NCBI GenBank assembly: GCA_963742955.1
Contig: CAVUOA010000008.1
Span: forward strand, 62,001 to 126,000
DNA: 64,000 bases
From: CAVUOA01 sp963742955
Lineage (GTDB): Bacteria; Bacteroidota; Ignavibacteria; Tepidaquicellales; OLB5
Reading direction: 5' to 3'
The translations under genes were made by a program, and so were the position numbers. Numbering within the stretch: the stretch's first letter is position 1; each line of letters starts with the position of its first letter. Below the pieces are notes generated by a model. That model was given only the letters and a program-made list of their open reading frames with translations, had not been told where the DNA came from and searched no databases. This document shows, in pieces, positions 29,131 through 38,625 of the stretch.

Positions 29131-29544
29131 CTACTCGGTTTTATTTTGCGTATCCTGCGCGATGCTGCCTGAAGAGGAACCGTTAGTTTTAGATTTCACA
29201 ATCAGGTAATATGTAATGAAACCGGCGCCTCCGAAGAAAAGAAGTAAAGCAGGTGTTATTTCATCACTGATATCCATGGTGTATTCCAGAATATTTGAGA
29301 TGATAAATCCTACACCGAGGAAGAGAAACAGCAGTCCCCATTTAAGTGTAGAATAAGGATTTCTCGGTTTTTTATCGGCATCCTTGAAGTATTCTCTTAC
29401 TTCCTCAGGTGTTAAGCCGCGTTCGATTAATTTCATTCTCTCGCGGTGTTTGCTGTTAATTGCCCAGAATATTATAATTCCTGGTATCCCGAATGTGAAT
29501 ATTATTGCAATTACGGGTATGAAAGCTTCTGCAAAGTCATGCAT
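29131..29544 (-). CDS. DUF6249-like small membrane protein
   Basis: A 137-aa membrane protein with hydrophobic segments about 8-29, 67-87 and 95-115, and a cytoplasmic loop ERMKLIERGLTPEEVREYF between the first two. The MKLIERGL motif is typical of DUF6249-type proteins near sigma/anti-sigma loci. It is first in the four-gene minus-strand cluster, with AAGGAG before the ATG. Confidence 0.75.
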   Translation of the reverse strand: MHDFAEAFIPVIAIIFTFGIPGIIIFWAINSKHRERMKLIERGLTPEEVREYFKDADKKPRNPYSTLKWGLLFLFLGVGFIISNILEYTMDISDEITPALLLFFGGAGFITYYLIVKSKTNGSSSGSIAQDTQNKTE

Positions 29545-29715
29545 TTTATAATTCTCCTTTCGTTTCCTGAATTCTGTTCAGGTGGTTATTAGAGTAATTC
29601 TGATTTTATTAACTACTTGTTTTGACTATAACGCGTTATAAAAGGTTTCAAAAATTTTGATGTGGATTTTACGAATTTTGCCTGATTTTGAGGTTTTTAA
29701 AACATTTCTTTTTTT

Positions 29716-29742
29716 GTCATCCCTGCTTAAGCAGGAATCCGA
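29716..29742. repeat. REP-like palindrome (CCCTGCTTAAGCAGGAATCC)
   Basis: TCATCCCTGCTTAAGCAGGAATCC is an imperfect inverted repeat of the kind recurring at 32795, 33206 and 53150. Confidence 0.6.
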
Positions 29743-29797
29743 TTCAAGAATTATTAAGAATGTTGTTGGGGATTTAAACTTACGGAAATAAACTAAT

Positions 29798-29824
29798 AAA
29801 AAAGGCTGAACTCATGTCCAGCCC
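29798..29824 (-). terminator. Terminator of gcvP
   Basis: On the minus strand GGCTG and CAGCC enclose a loop and are followed by TTTTTTATT. Its distance to the gcvP stop is about 40 bases. Confidence 0.65.
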
Positions 29825-29866
29825 TTACTCAAAGTTATGCGCACTCTAAACGTTTAATGCAATCTT

Positions 29867-32768
29867 CTATTTTACCATTTCCGCGTATTCTTCAATTGTT
29901 CCGCATGAGCACATGAAGTTCCTGTCACCATAAGCATTATCTATTCTTCCCACACCCGGCCAGAATTTGTATTCCTTCACAACAGGAATCGGGTAAGCAG
30001 CTTTTTCGCGCGAATATGGATGTTTCCATTCATCAGCAGCAATATGCATTGCAGTATGAGGTGCGTTCTTCAGAACATTATCCTGCGCATCTGCAATTCC
30101 GTCTTCAATCTCTTTTATTTCGTTTCTGATTGCAATCATTGCATCACAGAACCTGTCAAGCTCAAATTTGGATTCGCTTTCGGTCGGTTCAACCATAAAT
30201 GTACCGTGCACGGGGAACGAAACAGTCGGAGCGTGGAAACTGTAATCCATAAGACGCTTTGCAATATCTTCGACCTCGATACCGGAGGTTTTCTTAAATT
30301 GCCTCATATCAAATATTAATTCGTGAGCATTTCTTCCTTTAGAGCCGCTGTAAAGTACTGGATAATATTTTTCTAATTTTGCTTTAAGATAATTTGCATT
30401 TAGAATTGCAATTTTAGATGCATAAGTCAATCCCTCGCCTCCCATAAGCAGAATGTACGCATAAGAAATAGCAAGTATGCTTGCGCTTCCCCATGGGGCT
30501 GCTGAAACTGCGTGAATATGCTTTTCACCGCCGACTTTCACAACCGGGTGACCGGGTAAAAACGGGGCAAGGTGTTTTGCAACTGCAATAGGTCCCATTC
30601 CCGGTCCGCCGCCGCCGTGCGGTATTGCAAATGTTTTGTGAAGATTAATATGGCAAACATCAGCGCCTATTTTACCGGGACTGGTAAGTCCTACCTGCGC
30701 ATTCAGATTAGCCCCATCCATATATACCTGTCCGCCGTATGAGTGTATTACTCCGCACATCTCCATAATTTCATTTTCAAACACGCCGTGTGTTGAAGGA
30801 TATGTAACCATCAGTGCAGCAAGGTTATCTTTGTATTTTTCGGCGTTCAGCTTCAAATCATTAATATCTATATCACCGTTATGATTTGCATTTTACCACA
30901 ACTACCTTCATTCCAGCCATTACTGCGCTTGCAGGATTTGTTCCGTGAGCGGATTCCGGTATCAATACAACATTTCTGTGTGTATCTCCGCGTGAAATAT
31001 GGTATTCACGGATAACCATGAGTCCCGTAAATTCACCCTGCGCACCTGAGTTCGGCTGAAGAGAAACCGCCGGCAAATCGGTTATTATTTCTAATTGTTT
31101 TTCAAGCTCTCTAAATATTTCATGGTAACCTTCCGTCTGGTTTGCAGGAGCAAACGGATGTATAAATCCGAATTCAGGCCATGTAATAGGCATCATTTCC
31201 GATGCAGCATTGAGCTTCATAGTACATGAGCCGAGCGGAATCATAGAGCCTGTTAAAGAAAGGTCTTTCTTTTCAAGCCTGTATATATAGCGCATCATTT
31301 CCATTTCAGAATGATACTTGTGGAACACAGGATGCTGCATATATTTAGATTTCCTAAGCATTTGTTCGGGCAACCCGCTTATAGTTCCGTTGGAATTATA
31401 ATCAATCGTTAATGCAGAAATATCTTTATTTATATGTCCTGCAAATATTGAAAGTATGGTTTTTATATCATCTAGATTCGCAGATTCGTCAACGGAAATT
31501 CCAATATACTTATTGCCGAAATACCTGAGGTTAATTCTTGCCGCTTCGAAGTTTTCTTTTAACTCAGTAAGTTTACCGTTAGCCTCACCAAGGTCTATTT
31601 TCAAAGTATCAAAATACTGTTTATTTAGCTGTTTAAAGCCAAGCTGTTTCAATCCTTTATCAAGGTATTGCGTAAGATTGTGAATACGCGATGAAATTTG
31701 CTTTACTCCGTCCGGTCCGTGATAAACTCCGTACATTCCAGCCATAATTGCAAGCAGAACCTGCGCTGTGCAGATATTGCTTGTAGCTTTTTCACGCCTG
31801 ATATGCTGTTCACGCGTTTGCAGAGCCATACGGTAAGCTTTATTGCCGTTGGAATCAATCGAAGACCCTATTATTCTACCTGGAATTAGCCGTCTGAAAT
31901 CATCTTTACACGCAAAATATCCTGCATGCGGTCCGCCGAATCCCATAGGTACCCCAAATCTTTGAGTGGAACCTACGGCAACGTCAGCCCCAAACTCTCC
32001 CGGCGGAACAAGAATTGCAAGGCTCATTATATCGGCTGCAACCGAAGTGAATATTCCCCTTGTATGAGCTTTATCGAATAATTCTTTATAATCATATATT
32101 TCACCGTCACATGATGGATATTGAACCAGTATCCCAAACAGGTCATCGGTAAGCTCAAGCGTGCTGTGATTACCAACCACGACTTCAATTCCCTGCGGTA
32201 CTGCGCGTGACATTATTACATCAATAGTTTGCGGAAAGCACTGTTCAGATACAAAAAATTTATTTGAATTTTTCCTATCTGCTTTTCTCGCCGCATGGAA
32301 CATCAGCATAGCCTCTGCTGCGCCGGTACCTTCATCAAGGAGAGATGCATTTGCTATAGGCAGTCCTGTGAGGTCAATCACAACAGTCTGGTAATTAATC
32401 AATGCTTCCAGCCTGCCCTGCGATATTTCCGCCTGATAGGGTGTGTATTGCGTATACCAGCCCGGGTTTTCAAGTATGTTTCTGAGGATTACACTGGGTG
32501 TAACTGTGCCGTAATAGCCAAGCCCGATGTATGATTTCTGAATTTTATTTTTTTTAGCAAGACTTCCGAGATACTGTATTAAGCGGTACTCGGTCATCGG
32601 TTCGTCGAGCGCTAATTTATCTTTCAATCTGATTTTCCCGGGCACAGTTTCATCAATGAGCTTATCGAGAGAACTAATGCCTATTACTTTAAGCATTTCC
32701 TTTACGTCATTCTCGTCCGGCCCAATATGCCTGTTAACGAATTTTTCTGTATTATCTAGGTTAGTCAT
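29867..32768 (-). CDS. gcvP: Glycine dehydrogenase (P-protein), frameshifted
   Basis: A full-length P-protein of about 965 residues in two frames. The N-terminal part (32768 to about 30888) begins MTNLDNTEKFVNRHIGPDE, and includes YTPYQAEISQGRLEALINYQ and GGPHAGYF. The C-terminal part (to 29867) holds the PLP-lysine motif HINLHKTFAIPHGGGGPGMGP. Removing one T from the TTT at 30885-30887 restores KCNHNGDIDINDLKLNAEKY. GcvP decarboxylates glycine and passes the aminomethyl group to the H-protein. GcvH and GcvT are not in the window. A core enzyme broken only once is most likely a sequence error. Confidence 0.92.
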
Positions 32769-32794
32769 ATTTATTTTTGGGTTATAAATGTGAA

Positions 32795-32824
32795 ATCCTG
32801 AATCCCCTTCAGGGGATGAAGGAT
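32795..32824. repeat. Palindromic repeat upstream of gcvP / downstream of GIY-YIG gene
   Basis: Nested palindrome: ATCCT ... AGGAT outside and ATCCCCTTCAGGGGAT inside. It overlaps nothing coding and lies just beyond the GIY-YIG stop. Confidence 0.6.
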
Positions 32825-33163
32825 CTATTTATCTTTAAAAAGCAAATCCAATTTATTTTCAAACAGTTTATTCTTTACTGCTAAATCATCCCAGTCTGGG
32901 TTAACCGATTCAATCAATCTTATTTTTTTCTTTCTTAGCCATCCTTTAATCTCCTTTTCTCTTTTTTGCGCATCGTTCAATCCATTTGCATTTTCATAAT
33001 AAACAAGTTTTGAAACATTATATGCACTGGTAAAGCCTTCGTTCACTTTGTTTTTATGCTCAGTAATTCTTCTTTGAAGGTTATTTGTATAGCCTGTATA
33101 AAGAACTTTATTACTTCGGTTAGTCAAGATATAAACATAATAACTGTTAATTCTTGATTTCAT
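32825..33163 (-). CDS. GIY-YIG endonuclease-domain protein
   Basis: A 112-aa stand-alone GIY-YIG domain: YYVYILTNRSNKVLYTGYTN at 8-27 (the GIY and YIG strands, here degenerate to VYI and YTG), the catalytic Arg region LQRRITEHK at 29-37 and the conserved E of the KREKEIKGW helix. Such small proteins (UPF0213/UvrC N-terminal-like) are widespread, often in many copies, and their role is not settled. It is bracketed by palindromic repeats on both sides (32795-32824 and 33206-33240). Confidence 0.85.
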   Translation of the reverse strand: MKSRINSYYVYILTNRSNKVLYTGYTNNLQRRITEHKNKVNEGFTSAYNVSKLVYYENANGLNDAQKREKEIKGWLRKKKIRLIESVNPDWDDLAVKNKLFENKLDLLFKDK

Positions 33164-33205
33164 CTTTTAAAATACGAACTTTTGCGGATGAAGAGTCTAT
33201 CATGA

Positions 33206-33240
33206 GATTCTTCGTCCCGCTGAAGCGGGACTCAGAATTC
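33206..33240. repeat. Palindromic repeat flanking the GIY-YIG gene
   Basis: GATTC ... GAATTC encloses a TCCCGCTGAAGCGGGA core, the same core type as the palindrome inside the tRNA-Glu remnant at 53150. Confidence 0.65.
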
Positions 33241-33253
33241 ATAATACACAAAT

Positions 33254-34078
33254 TTATCTTTCCTTTTTCTTTTTCTTCAGCCCCATTCGTTCTATAACAT
33301 CAAGGTTTTTCAGGGCGTTGGAAGCGGCTTCCTGCTCTGCCTGCTTTTTGGTTCTTCCCTTGCCGATACCGAGAGCCCTTTCGTTGATAGATACTTCAAC
33401 AGTAAAGAGTTTGTTGTGTTCGGGACCTTCCTGGTCAATAACCCTGTAATCAGGCACATAATCGGTATTAGCCTGGCAGTATTCAAGAAGCTTGCTTTTG
33501 AAGTTCTCATCGAACTGGTTAAGCCATTTTACGTCGAGTTTCTTGAAAATCTGGTTATTAAGAAAATCCTTAGCTGCTTCATATCCCCTGTCTATAAATA
33601 TTGCGCCAATCAGAGATTCGTATGCATCAGATAGTATTGTATCGTACCCGTCATCAATTGATTTGAGTGCGGTAGGAGCAGCGAGGAGATATTTTTGGAG
33701 GTCGATTTCCTTTGCCCTCTCGGCAAGAAAACGCTGGTTAACAAGCACCGAACGGAACTTGGTAAGGTCACCTTCTTCGGACATGGGAAAATTCTTAAAA
33801 AGATATTCGGCAACCACAGAATCAAGTATAGCATCACCGAGATACTCAAGGCGTTCATTAGACGTCAGCCTTAAACCGTTTACATTCTTTGATTTGAGGA
33901 AAGACCTGTGAGTAAGAGCATTAATAAAAATTCTTTTATTAATAATTTCATAGTCAATGTTCTCCTGGAAGTCTTTGAAGTCAATTGAGGCTATTGCGGA
34001 TAAAACATCATCTTCTTCTTTTTGCCTGCGCCTGAGACGAGGAACCAATTTCCTCAGAGTTTTGAGAATACCGAACAT
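33254..34078 (-). CDS. rnc: Ribonuclease III
   Basis: A 274-aa enzyme. The RNase III signature NERLEYLGDAILD is at 74-86, the second acidic site is in LSDAYESLIGAIFIDRGY (about 146-163), and a double-stranded RNA-binding domain is at about 195-262 (LLEYCQANTDYVPDYRV, GKGRTKKQAEQEAASNAL). It cleaves dsRNA in rRNA and mRNA processing. A basic N-terminal extension of about 22 residues precedes the domain. It is third in the acpP-fabF-rnc operon, 9 bases after fabF. Confidence 0.96.
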   Translation of the reverse strand: MFGILKTLRKLVPRLRRRQKEEDDVLSAIASIDFKDFQENIDYEIINKRIFINALTHRSFLKSKNVNGLRLTSNERLEYLGDAILDSVVAEYLFKNFPMSEEGDLTKFRSVLVNQRFLAERAKEIDLQKYLLAAPTALKSIDDGYDTILSDAYESLIGAIFIDRGYEAAKDFLNNQIFKKLDVKWLNQFDENFKSKLLEYCQANTDYVPDYRVIDQEGPEHNKLFTVEVSINERALGIGKGRTKKQAEQEAASNALKNLDVIERMGLKKKKKER

Positions 34079-34087
34079 AAGAAATTA

Positions 34088-35335
34088 TTATTCTTCGAAC
34101 TTTTTGAAAATAATCGCCGTATTGTGCCCGCCGAATCCCGAGTTATCAGAAAGAACAGTTTTTACTTCTTTCTTAATCGCTTTGTTTGGAACGTAATATA
34201 AATCACAATCGGGGTCAGGTGTTTCATAATTAATAGTAGGCGGTATAATTCCGTTAACAATTGTAAGTACCGATACAATAGCTTCAATTGCACCGGCTGC
34301 ACCAAGTAAATGCCCAATCTCAGATTTAATAGAATGCACGGGAATTTCCTTAGCTCTATCGCCGAATACTGTTTTTATTGCAGCGCTTTCATTCCTGTCA
34401 TTTGGCGGTGTTGATGTTCCGTGAGCATTTATAACATCAATATCGCCGGGTTTCATAATTGCATCGTCCAGAGCAATCCGCATAGCATTAACAACACCCT
34501 CTCCGCCCGGAGCCGGGTCTGTAATATGATGGGCATCTGCTGTTAAACCAATCCCTACTATTTCTGCATAAATTCTTGCGCCTCGTGATTTGGCTTGTTC
34601 AAGTTCTTCGAGCACAAGTGCCGCGCCCCCTTCACCCATGACAAAACCATCACGGTTTTTATCAAACGGTCTTGATGCTTTTTCGGGGGCATCGTTTCGA
34701 GTTGAAAGAGCTTTCATTGCATTAAAGCCGCCTACACCCATAGGACAAATAACAGCTTCGGAACCGCCTGTAACCATAATGTCTGCATTTCCTCTTTGAA
34801 TCAGCATTACAGAATCTATGATTGAATGAGCCGAAGTTGCACATGCTGAAATTGTAGCATAATTAGGTCCCTTCAATCCGTATTTCATTGATATGCGCCC
34901 CGCAGCAATATCGGCAATAAGCATTGGTATAAAGAACGGACTAATTCTGTCGGGGTCACCGTTTTTATCGTACAGCTTTCTTTGTTCTTTATCATAAGTC
35001 CACATACCTCCTATGCCTGAACCAAATACAACACCTGCCTTTGTAGGCTCTATTTTGGAGAGGTCAATACCTGAATTTTTGATTGCCAGTTCGGAAGCAG
35101 CAAGTGCAAACTGAGTAAAAGGGTCTACTCTCTGCACGAGCTTTCTATCCATAAAGTTTAACGGGTCAAATCCTTTTACTTCACAGGCAAATTTTGTATC
35201 GTAGTGGGTTGTATCAAAGTAGGTAATTGGAGCTGCGCCGCTTTTACCGGCAATCAGGTTATTCCAAAAATCTTCTGTATTGTTCCCAATAGGAGATACT
35301 GCACCTATGCCGGTAACAACTACTCGTCTTTTCAT
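34088..35335 (-). CDS. fabF: Beta-ketoacyl-ACP synthase II
   Basis: A 415-aa KAS II with the Cys-His-His triad C165 (ISACATSAHS), H305 (NAHGTSTPPND) and H342 (SEIGHLLGAAG), as well as the GMGGGxGGAN-like GVGGFNAMKAL and terminal NSGFGGHN. It extends acyl-ACP with malonyl-ACP in fatty acid elongation. It is preceded by acpP (21 bases) and followed by rnc. Confidence 0.97.
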   Translation of the reverse strand: MKRRVVVTGIGAVSPIGNNTEDFWNNLIAGKSGAAPITYFDTTHYDTKFACEVKGFDPLNFMDRKLVQRVDPFTQFALAASELAIKNSGIDLSKIEPTKAGVVFGSGIGGMWTYDKEQRKLYDKNGDPDRISPFFIPMLIADIAAGRISMKYGLKGPNYATISACATSAHSIIDSVMLIQRGNADIMVTGGSEAVICPMGVGGFNAMKALSTRNDAPEKASRPFDKNRDGFVMGEGGAALVLEELEQAKSRGARIYAEIVGIGLTADAHHITDPAPGGEGVVNAMRIALDDAIMKPGDIDVINAHGTSTPPNDRNESAAIKTVFGDRAKEIPVHSIKSEIGHLLGAAGAIEAIVSVLTIVNGIIPPTINYETPDPDCDLYYVPNKAIKKEVKTVLSDNSGFGGHNTAIIFKKFEE

Positions 35336-35356
35336 TAATTTAGATATTACTTGAAA

Positions 35357-35599
35357 TTAAGATGCCTTGGATTTTACGTAGTTAATAGCGTCTCCTACAG
35401 TAGCAATCTTTTCCTGGTCTTCATCCGGAATCTGGATGTTGAATCTGTTCTCAAATTCCATTATCAGCTCAACTGTATCGAGTGAATCCGCGCCTAAATC
35501 GTTAATAAAGGAAGCTTCGTTGGTTACCTTAGATGCTTCTACGCCTAATTTTTCTACTATTGCTTCTTTTATTTGGGTTTCGATGTCAACATCTGACAT
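35357..35599 (-). CDS. acpP: Acyl carrier protein
   Basis: An 80-aa acidic four-helix protein with the phosphopantetheine attachment site S39 in GADSLDTVELIMEFE. It carries growing acyl chains for FabF and other enzymes. It is first in the acpP-fabF-rnc operon; a GGAGG-like site lies before the ATG. Confidence 0.97.
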   Translation of the reverse strand: MSDVDIETQIKEAIVEKLGVEASKVTNEASFINDLGADSLDTVELIMEFENRFNIQIPDEDQEKIATVGDAINYVKSKAS

Positions 35600-35644
35600 A
35601 TAAATTATCCTCCTTAATAAGGTTTTTTAGATATGATTTGATTA

Positions 35645-35652
35645 CAAATTTA
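35645..35652 (-). promoter_or_regulatory. Possible -7 element upstream of acpP (TAAATTTG)
   Basis: TAAATTTG on the minus strand fits TAnnTTTG and lies about 46 bases upstream of the acpP start. No clear -33 TTG accompanies it. Confidence 0.3.
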
Positions 35653-35772
35653 CTAATTTAATACCATTTTTGAAAGTGCCTAAAAAACTCTCTTTTTTGG
35701 GCAAGAACATAAGAAACTTAATATAAGAATAAATCATTAAGAGTTATATTATTTGAATATTTATTGCAAAAT

Positions 35773-36633
35773 ATGAAATTTTTGATAATTTTACTTATTA
35801 TTTCGTTAACTATCGTATGTAATGGTATGTCTCAATCAAAATATGCAGTTACTTTATACCCTGCTCCGGTTCTGAACTCCCCTGACTTCGAATCCGTATT
35901 CGGCGGTCTTGACGGGAAAACTCTGAAGACAGATAGCGAAGGTTTAATCCGTGATATTGAATACATTGCCTTTAAAGGAACTGTATTTCAAATAATTGAC
36001 GAAACTGATAAAGATAATCATAAAATTTTGCACGTTAAAACCAATGATTACAATTACGGTAATGAATTATATATAGACAGCCGATTCGTTAAAATTCAGG
36101 ATACGAAACCCGACGAAAAAGAAAAGAAGCTTCCTCCTAAAAAAGAAATTTATTCGTTTCTCGATAAAGCAGTCGGTTCAAAATATATATGGGGCGGAAA
36201 CTGTATAGCAGGAATCAGCAAGATGCTTGACTACTATAAACCGTCCGGAAATATTGATGATGAAACTCTGACAAAGTGGGAACTCAAAGGATGTGACTGT
36301 TCCGGTCTTATGTATGAAGCAACCAACGGATACACCGAGCGCAACACAAGCAAATTAATTTACGAAGGTGAGCCTGTCCTGATTGAAGGAATGACTGCCG
36401 AAGAAATTGCAAACATACTAAAACCGCTGGATATGATTGTCTGGGTTGGTCATGTAATTTATGTTTACGATAAAATCACAGCAATCCAAAGCGCGCTCTC
36501 TAAAGGCGGTGTGGTCAAAACAGATTTGATCGAAACACTAAAACATCTTATGGAAAAACGAACCCCTGTTAACAATTACGATGACGGAACCGATGAGAGA
36601 TTTGTTGTGAGAAGATGGTATAATGGCAATTAA
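35773..36633 (+). CDS. Secreted NlpC/P60-like cysteine peptidase
   Basis: A 286-aa protein from the ATG at 35773: signal peptide about 1-20 (CNGMSQ), an SH3-like region (about 25-115), and a C-terminal NlpC/P60-like domain (about 125-230) with KYIWGGN, the nucleophile in GCDCSGLMYEATNGY, and the His in PLDMIVWVGHVIYVYD. The family hydrolyses peptidoglycan stem peptides or related amide bonds. It differs from standard NlpC/P60 by the long insertion between the GGN and CDCSG motifs. Monocistronic, followed by a palindromic repeat array. Confidence 0.7.
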   Translation: MKFLIILLIISLTIVCNGMSQSKYAVTLYPAPVLNSPDFESVFGGLDGKTLKTDSEGLIRDIEYIAFKGTVFQIIDETDKDNHKILHVKTNDYNYGNELYIDSRFVKIQDTKPDEKEKKLPPKKEIYSFLDKAVGSKYIWGGNCIAGISKMLDYYKPSGNIDDETLTKWELKGCDCSGLMYEATNGYTERNTSKLIYEGEPVLIEGMTAEEIANILKPLDMIVWVGHVIYVYDKITAIQSALSKGGVVKTDLIETLKHLMEKRTPVNNYDDGTDERFVVRRWYNGN

Positions 36634-36674
36634 ACGTAACGATATCAATTGTAATCCTATTTATACCATTATAT

Positions 36675-36887
36675 AACCCTCTACGGGGTTACGTTTTTAA
36701 CATTTTAATCTCTACTAATATAAAGCTCCTACGGAGCTAGTATATCCTGTTTAATACCCAATCATCGAATCATTAATGTCATCATTGAAACCATTCTCAG
36801 CATTGTATATTATTGTTCATATGTAGTCCCGTGGGGACTGTATATTAGTAGAAATACATCCTCACATTATATGACCCCATAGGGGTC
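36675..36887. repeat. Palindrome array, left block
   Basis: Four palindromes at 36675-36690, 36724-36738, 36825-36839 and 36873-36887, all with 5-7 bp arms and short loops. The inverted motif TCTACTAATATA / TATATTAGTAGA links the first pair with the second pair, so the block could fold as one large hairpin. Confidence 0.8.
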
Positions 36888-36894
36888 TTATAAT

Positions 36895-37344
36895 TCAAAA
36901 TAAATATTTTTCCTCAAACTCAATACCAAATTTTTTCAACAATATTTTATATTCTTCCTCAAAAGTCATTTTCTTGTGGTGTATTTCCTGATTTAAAATA
37001 TATTTACAAACGTTTTCTGCCTGTGATTTTGAATATGTAAACGCTCCAAAACCTTCCTGCCAAGCAAATTTTGTTTTCAGGAATTTTTTATCATTTATCC
37101 ATTTTGTTGAATTCATCTTTACATCTTTAACCATATCTGAAACCGAAACATCAGGTTTCAGCGAGACAAAAATGTGAATATGATTTTCAATTCCACCTAC
37201 AGCATACAATTTATGCTTTTTATTTCGCAATATGCCGCTTATGTATTTATATAATTCATCTTTGTATCCCGGTAAAATTAAATTCATTCTGTTCTTCACT
37301 GAAAAGGCGCTATGAACAAATAACTGGGTATATGTGTTAGCCAT
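36895..37344 (-). CDS. IS200/IS605-family (REP-associated, Y1) transposase
   Basis: A 149-aa single-domain Y1 transposase: the HUH motif HIH at 55-57 (GIENHIHIFVSLKP), the likely catalytic Tyr Y115 in ENVCKYILNQEIHHKK, and the usual WINDKKF/FAWQEGFGAF core. No tnpB is present. In Bacteroidota such transposases are associated with REP-like palindromes and move or copy them by single-strand transfer. Its stop lies 8 bases from the last palindrome of the left block. It appears intact. Confidence 0.85.
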   Translation of the reverse strand: MANTYTQLFVHSAFSVKNRMNLILPGYKDELYKYISGILRNKKHKLYAVGGIENHIHIFVSLKPDVSVSDMVKDVKMNSTKWINDKKFLKTKFAWQEGFGAFTYSKSQAENVCKYILNQEIHHKKMTFEEEYKILLKKFGIEFEEKYLF

Positions 37345-37374
37345 GTTTATGTATTATATTTTTGTGTTTTATAT

Positions 37375-37629
37375 AACCCTCTACGGGGTTACGTTTTTAA
37401 CATTTTAATTTCTACTAATATAAAGCTCCTACGGAGCTAATTCTATTTATCTTTGTTCATTTTACATCTATTCATTTTATTTAATTTCAAATCTTCATTT
37501 GTCATAATATCTATTTTTCGTAAATGCTGATTAAATATTATTTAACTATAAATTAGATTTTCCTTCTGGCCCACAGGGACTTTATATTAGTAGAAATACA
37601 TCCTCACATTATATGACCCCATAGGGGTC
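37375..37629. repeat. Palindrome array, right block
   Basis: Copies at 37375-37390, 37424-37438, 37567-37581 (degenerate TGGCCCACAGGGACT) and 37615-37629. Same order and spacer sequences as the left block, but the middle spacer differs. Confidence 0.8.
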
Positions 37630-37637
37630 TTATAATT

Positions 37638-38587
37638 TTATTTTGTTGCAGAGGCTTTTCTTAACCTGTTCATTATTGCAATCCCGATTCCACGTTCATC
37701 TATCTTCTCTGCATAAATTATTTTAATTCCTTTCGTATCGCATTCGCGGAAAAATGAGAATAAAGATTTTGCGTAATCAAGTTTTGATTTGCAGTGCTTA
37801 TACATTCCCAGTTTATTTCTTACACGGGCAGTAGGCTTTGAACTCCTATATACGCCGAGATGATTAATTTTATTTTTTGCGGAATGATTTTGCAATAATA
37901 ACCTTTGCTTTGGGCGAGTAGTGGCGGTACTTTGTGCCGGGGCTTTTTGCTTTACCATATGACCTTGCCAGTTTTATCCGTGAGTCTATTTTCTGAAGCT
38001 CTTCAACGGTTATAATTCCCGGGCGAAGCACTTTTGGTATATCGCCTGTGCAGTCAACAACGGTAGATTCAAGCCCGTATTTGGATTTTGGTCCGATTAA
38101 AATACAGGAAACCTTTCCCTTGAAATCATCAAGAACATGCATAAAACTTGTTGATGATGGCAACCCTGAAACATTGGCGGAAGGCGCCGCAATGGGAACT
38201 CCGCACTGCTTTTATAAACTCGTGAGCTATTTTTGAGGAAGGCATGCGGACAGCAACCGAATCCAGTCCGGCAGTAACAATATCAGGTATTAATTCATTT
38301 TTTTTAAGTATAACCGTTAAAGGTCCGGGGAAATATTTTTTAATTAATTCGACAGCCAATAAGCTTAGCGTAGGGGCGAATATTTTTATCTGGTTCTTGC
38401 TCGAAATATGGACAATCAAAGGATTATCCTTAGGTCTCCCTTTAAGCTTAAATATTTTTTTTACAGCAGCTTCATCAAATGCATTGGCTCCCAAACCGTA
38501 AACCGTTTCAGTAGGAAAAGCAACCACATCCGATTTTATTATAAATTTAGCCGCTTGTACGGGATTATTGGTTAAATAAGTTTTCAT
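37638..38587 (-). CDS. L-threonylcarbamoyladenylate synthase (Sua5/YwlC type), two frameshifts
   Basis: About 315 residues in three frames. The N-terminal YrdC domain (38587 to about 38200) has VVAFPTETVYGLGANAFDE, KLKGRPKDNPLIVH and YFPGPLTVILKK. After a one-base join near 38202 it continues GVPIAAPSANVSGLPSSTSFMHV and KYGLESTVVDCTG, VLRPGIIT. A second join in the T6 run (37873-37878) leads into the C-terminal Sua5 domain (LGVYRSSKPTARV, KGIKIIYAEKIDERGIGIAIMNRLRKA). The enzyme makes the TC-AMP used to form t6A37 on tRNA and is essential, so both breaks are probably errors. Confidence 0.88.
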
Positions 38588-38625
38588 GTATCAAACAAAA
38601 TAGCAGGAAGTTTCGGCTGAAGCAA

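Larger units (their letters stand above)
29545..29866. other. Intergenic region with one REP-like palindrome and a terminator
   Basis: About 320 bases between gcvP and the sigma cluster. It contains the palindrome at 29716-29742 and the gcvP terminator at 29798-29824; the part nearest 29544 holds the cluster promoter. No ORF seen. Confidence 0.5.
36660..37635. mobile_element. REP/RAYT-type element: IS200-like transposase between two near-identical palindrome arrays
   Basis: The transposase gene (36895-37344) is bracketed by two blocks of short palindromes. The left block carries AACCCTCTACGGGGTT, AGCTCCTACGGAGCT, AGTCCCGTGGGGACT and GACCCCATAGGGGTC; the right block repeats the same four types in the same order (the third degenerate). 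Spacers are also nearly identical (a 33-base stretch ending TCTACTAATATAA after the first palindrome, and one starting TATATTAGTAGAA after the third); these two spacers are partly each other's reverse complement. Confidence 0.75.

Noticed and set aside
32769..32830. Glycine riboswitch upstream of gcvP
   Set aside because: The leader is short and contains only a REP-like palindrome; no paired glycine aptamer layout is visible.
36675..37629. Palindrome arrays as a CRISPR array
   Set aside because: Only four short palindromes of different sequence per block, with conserved and not unique spacers, and no cas genes.
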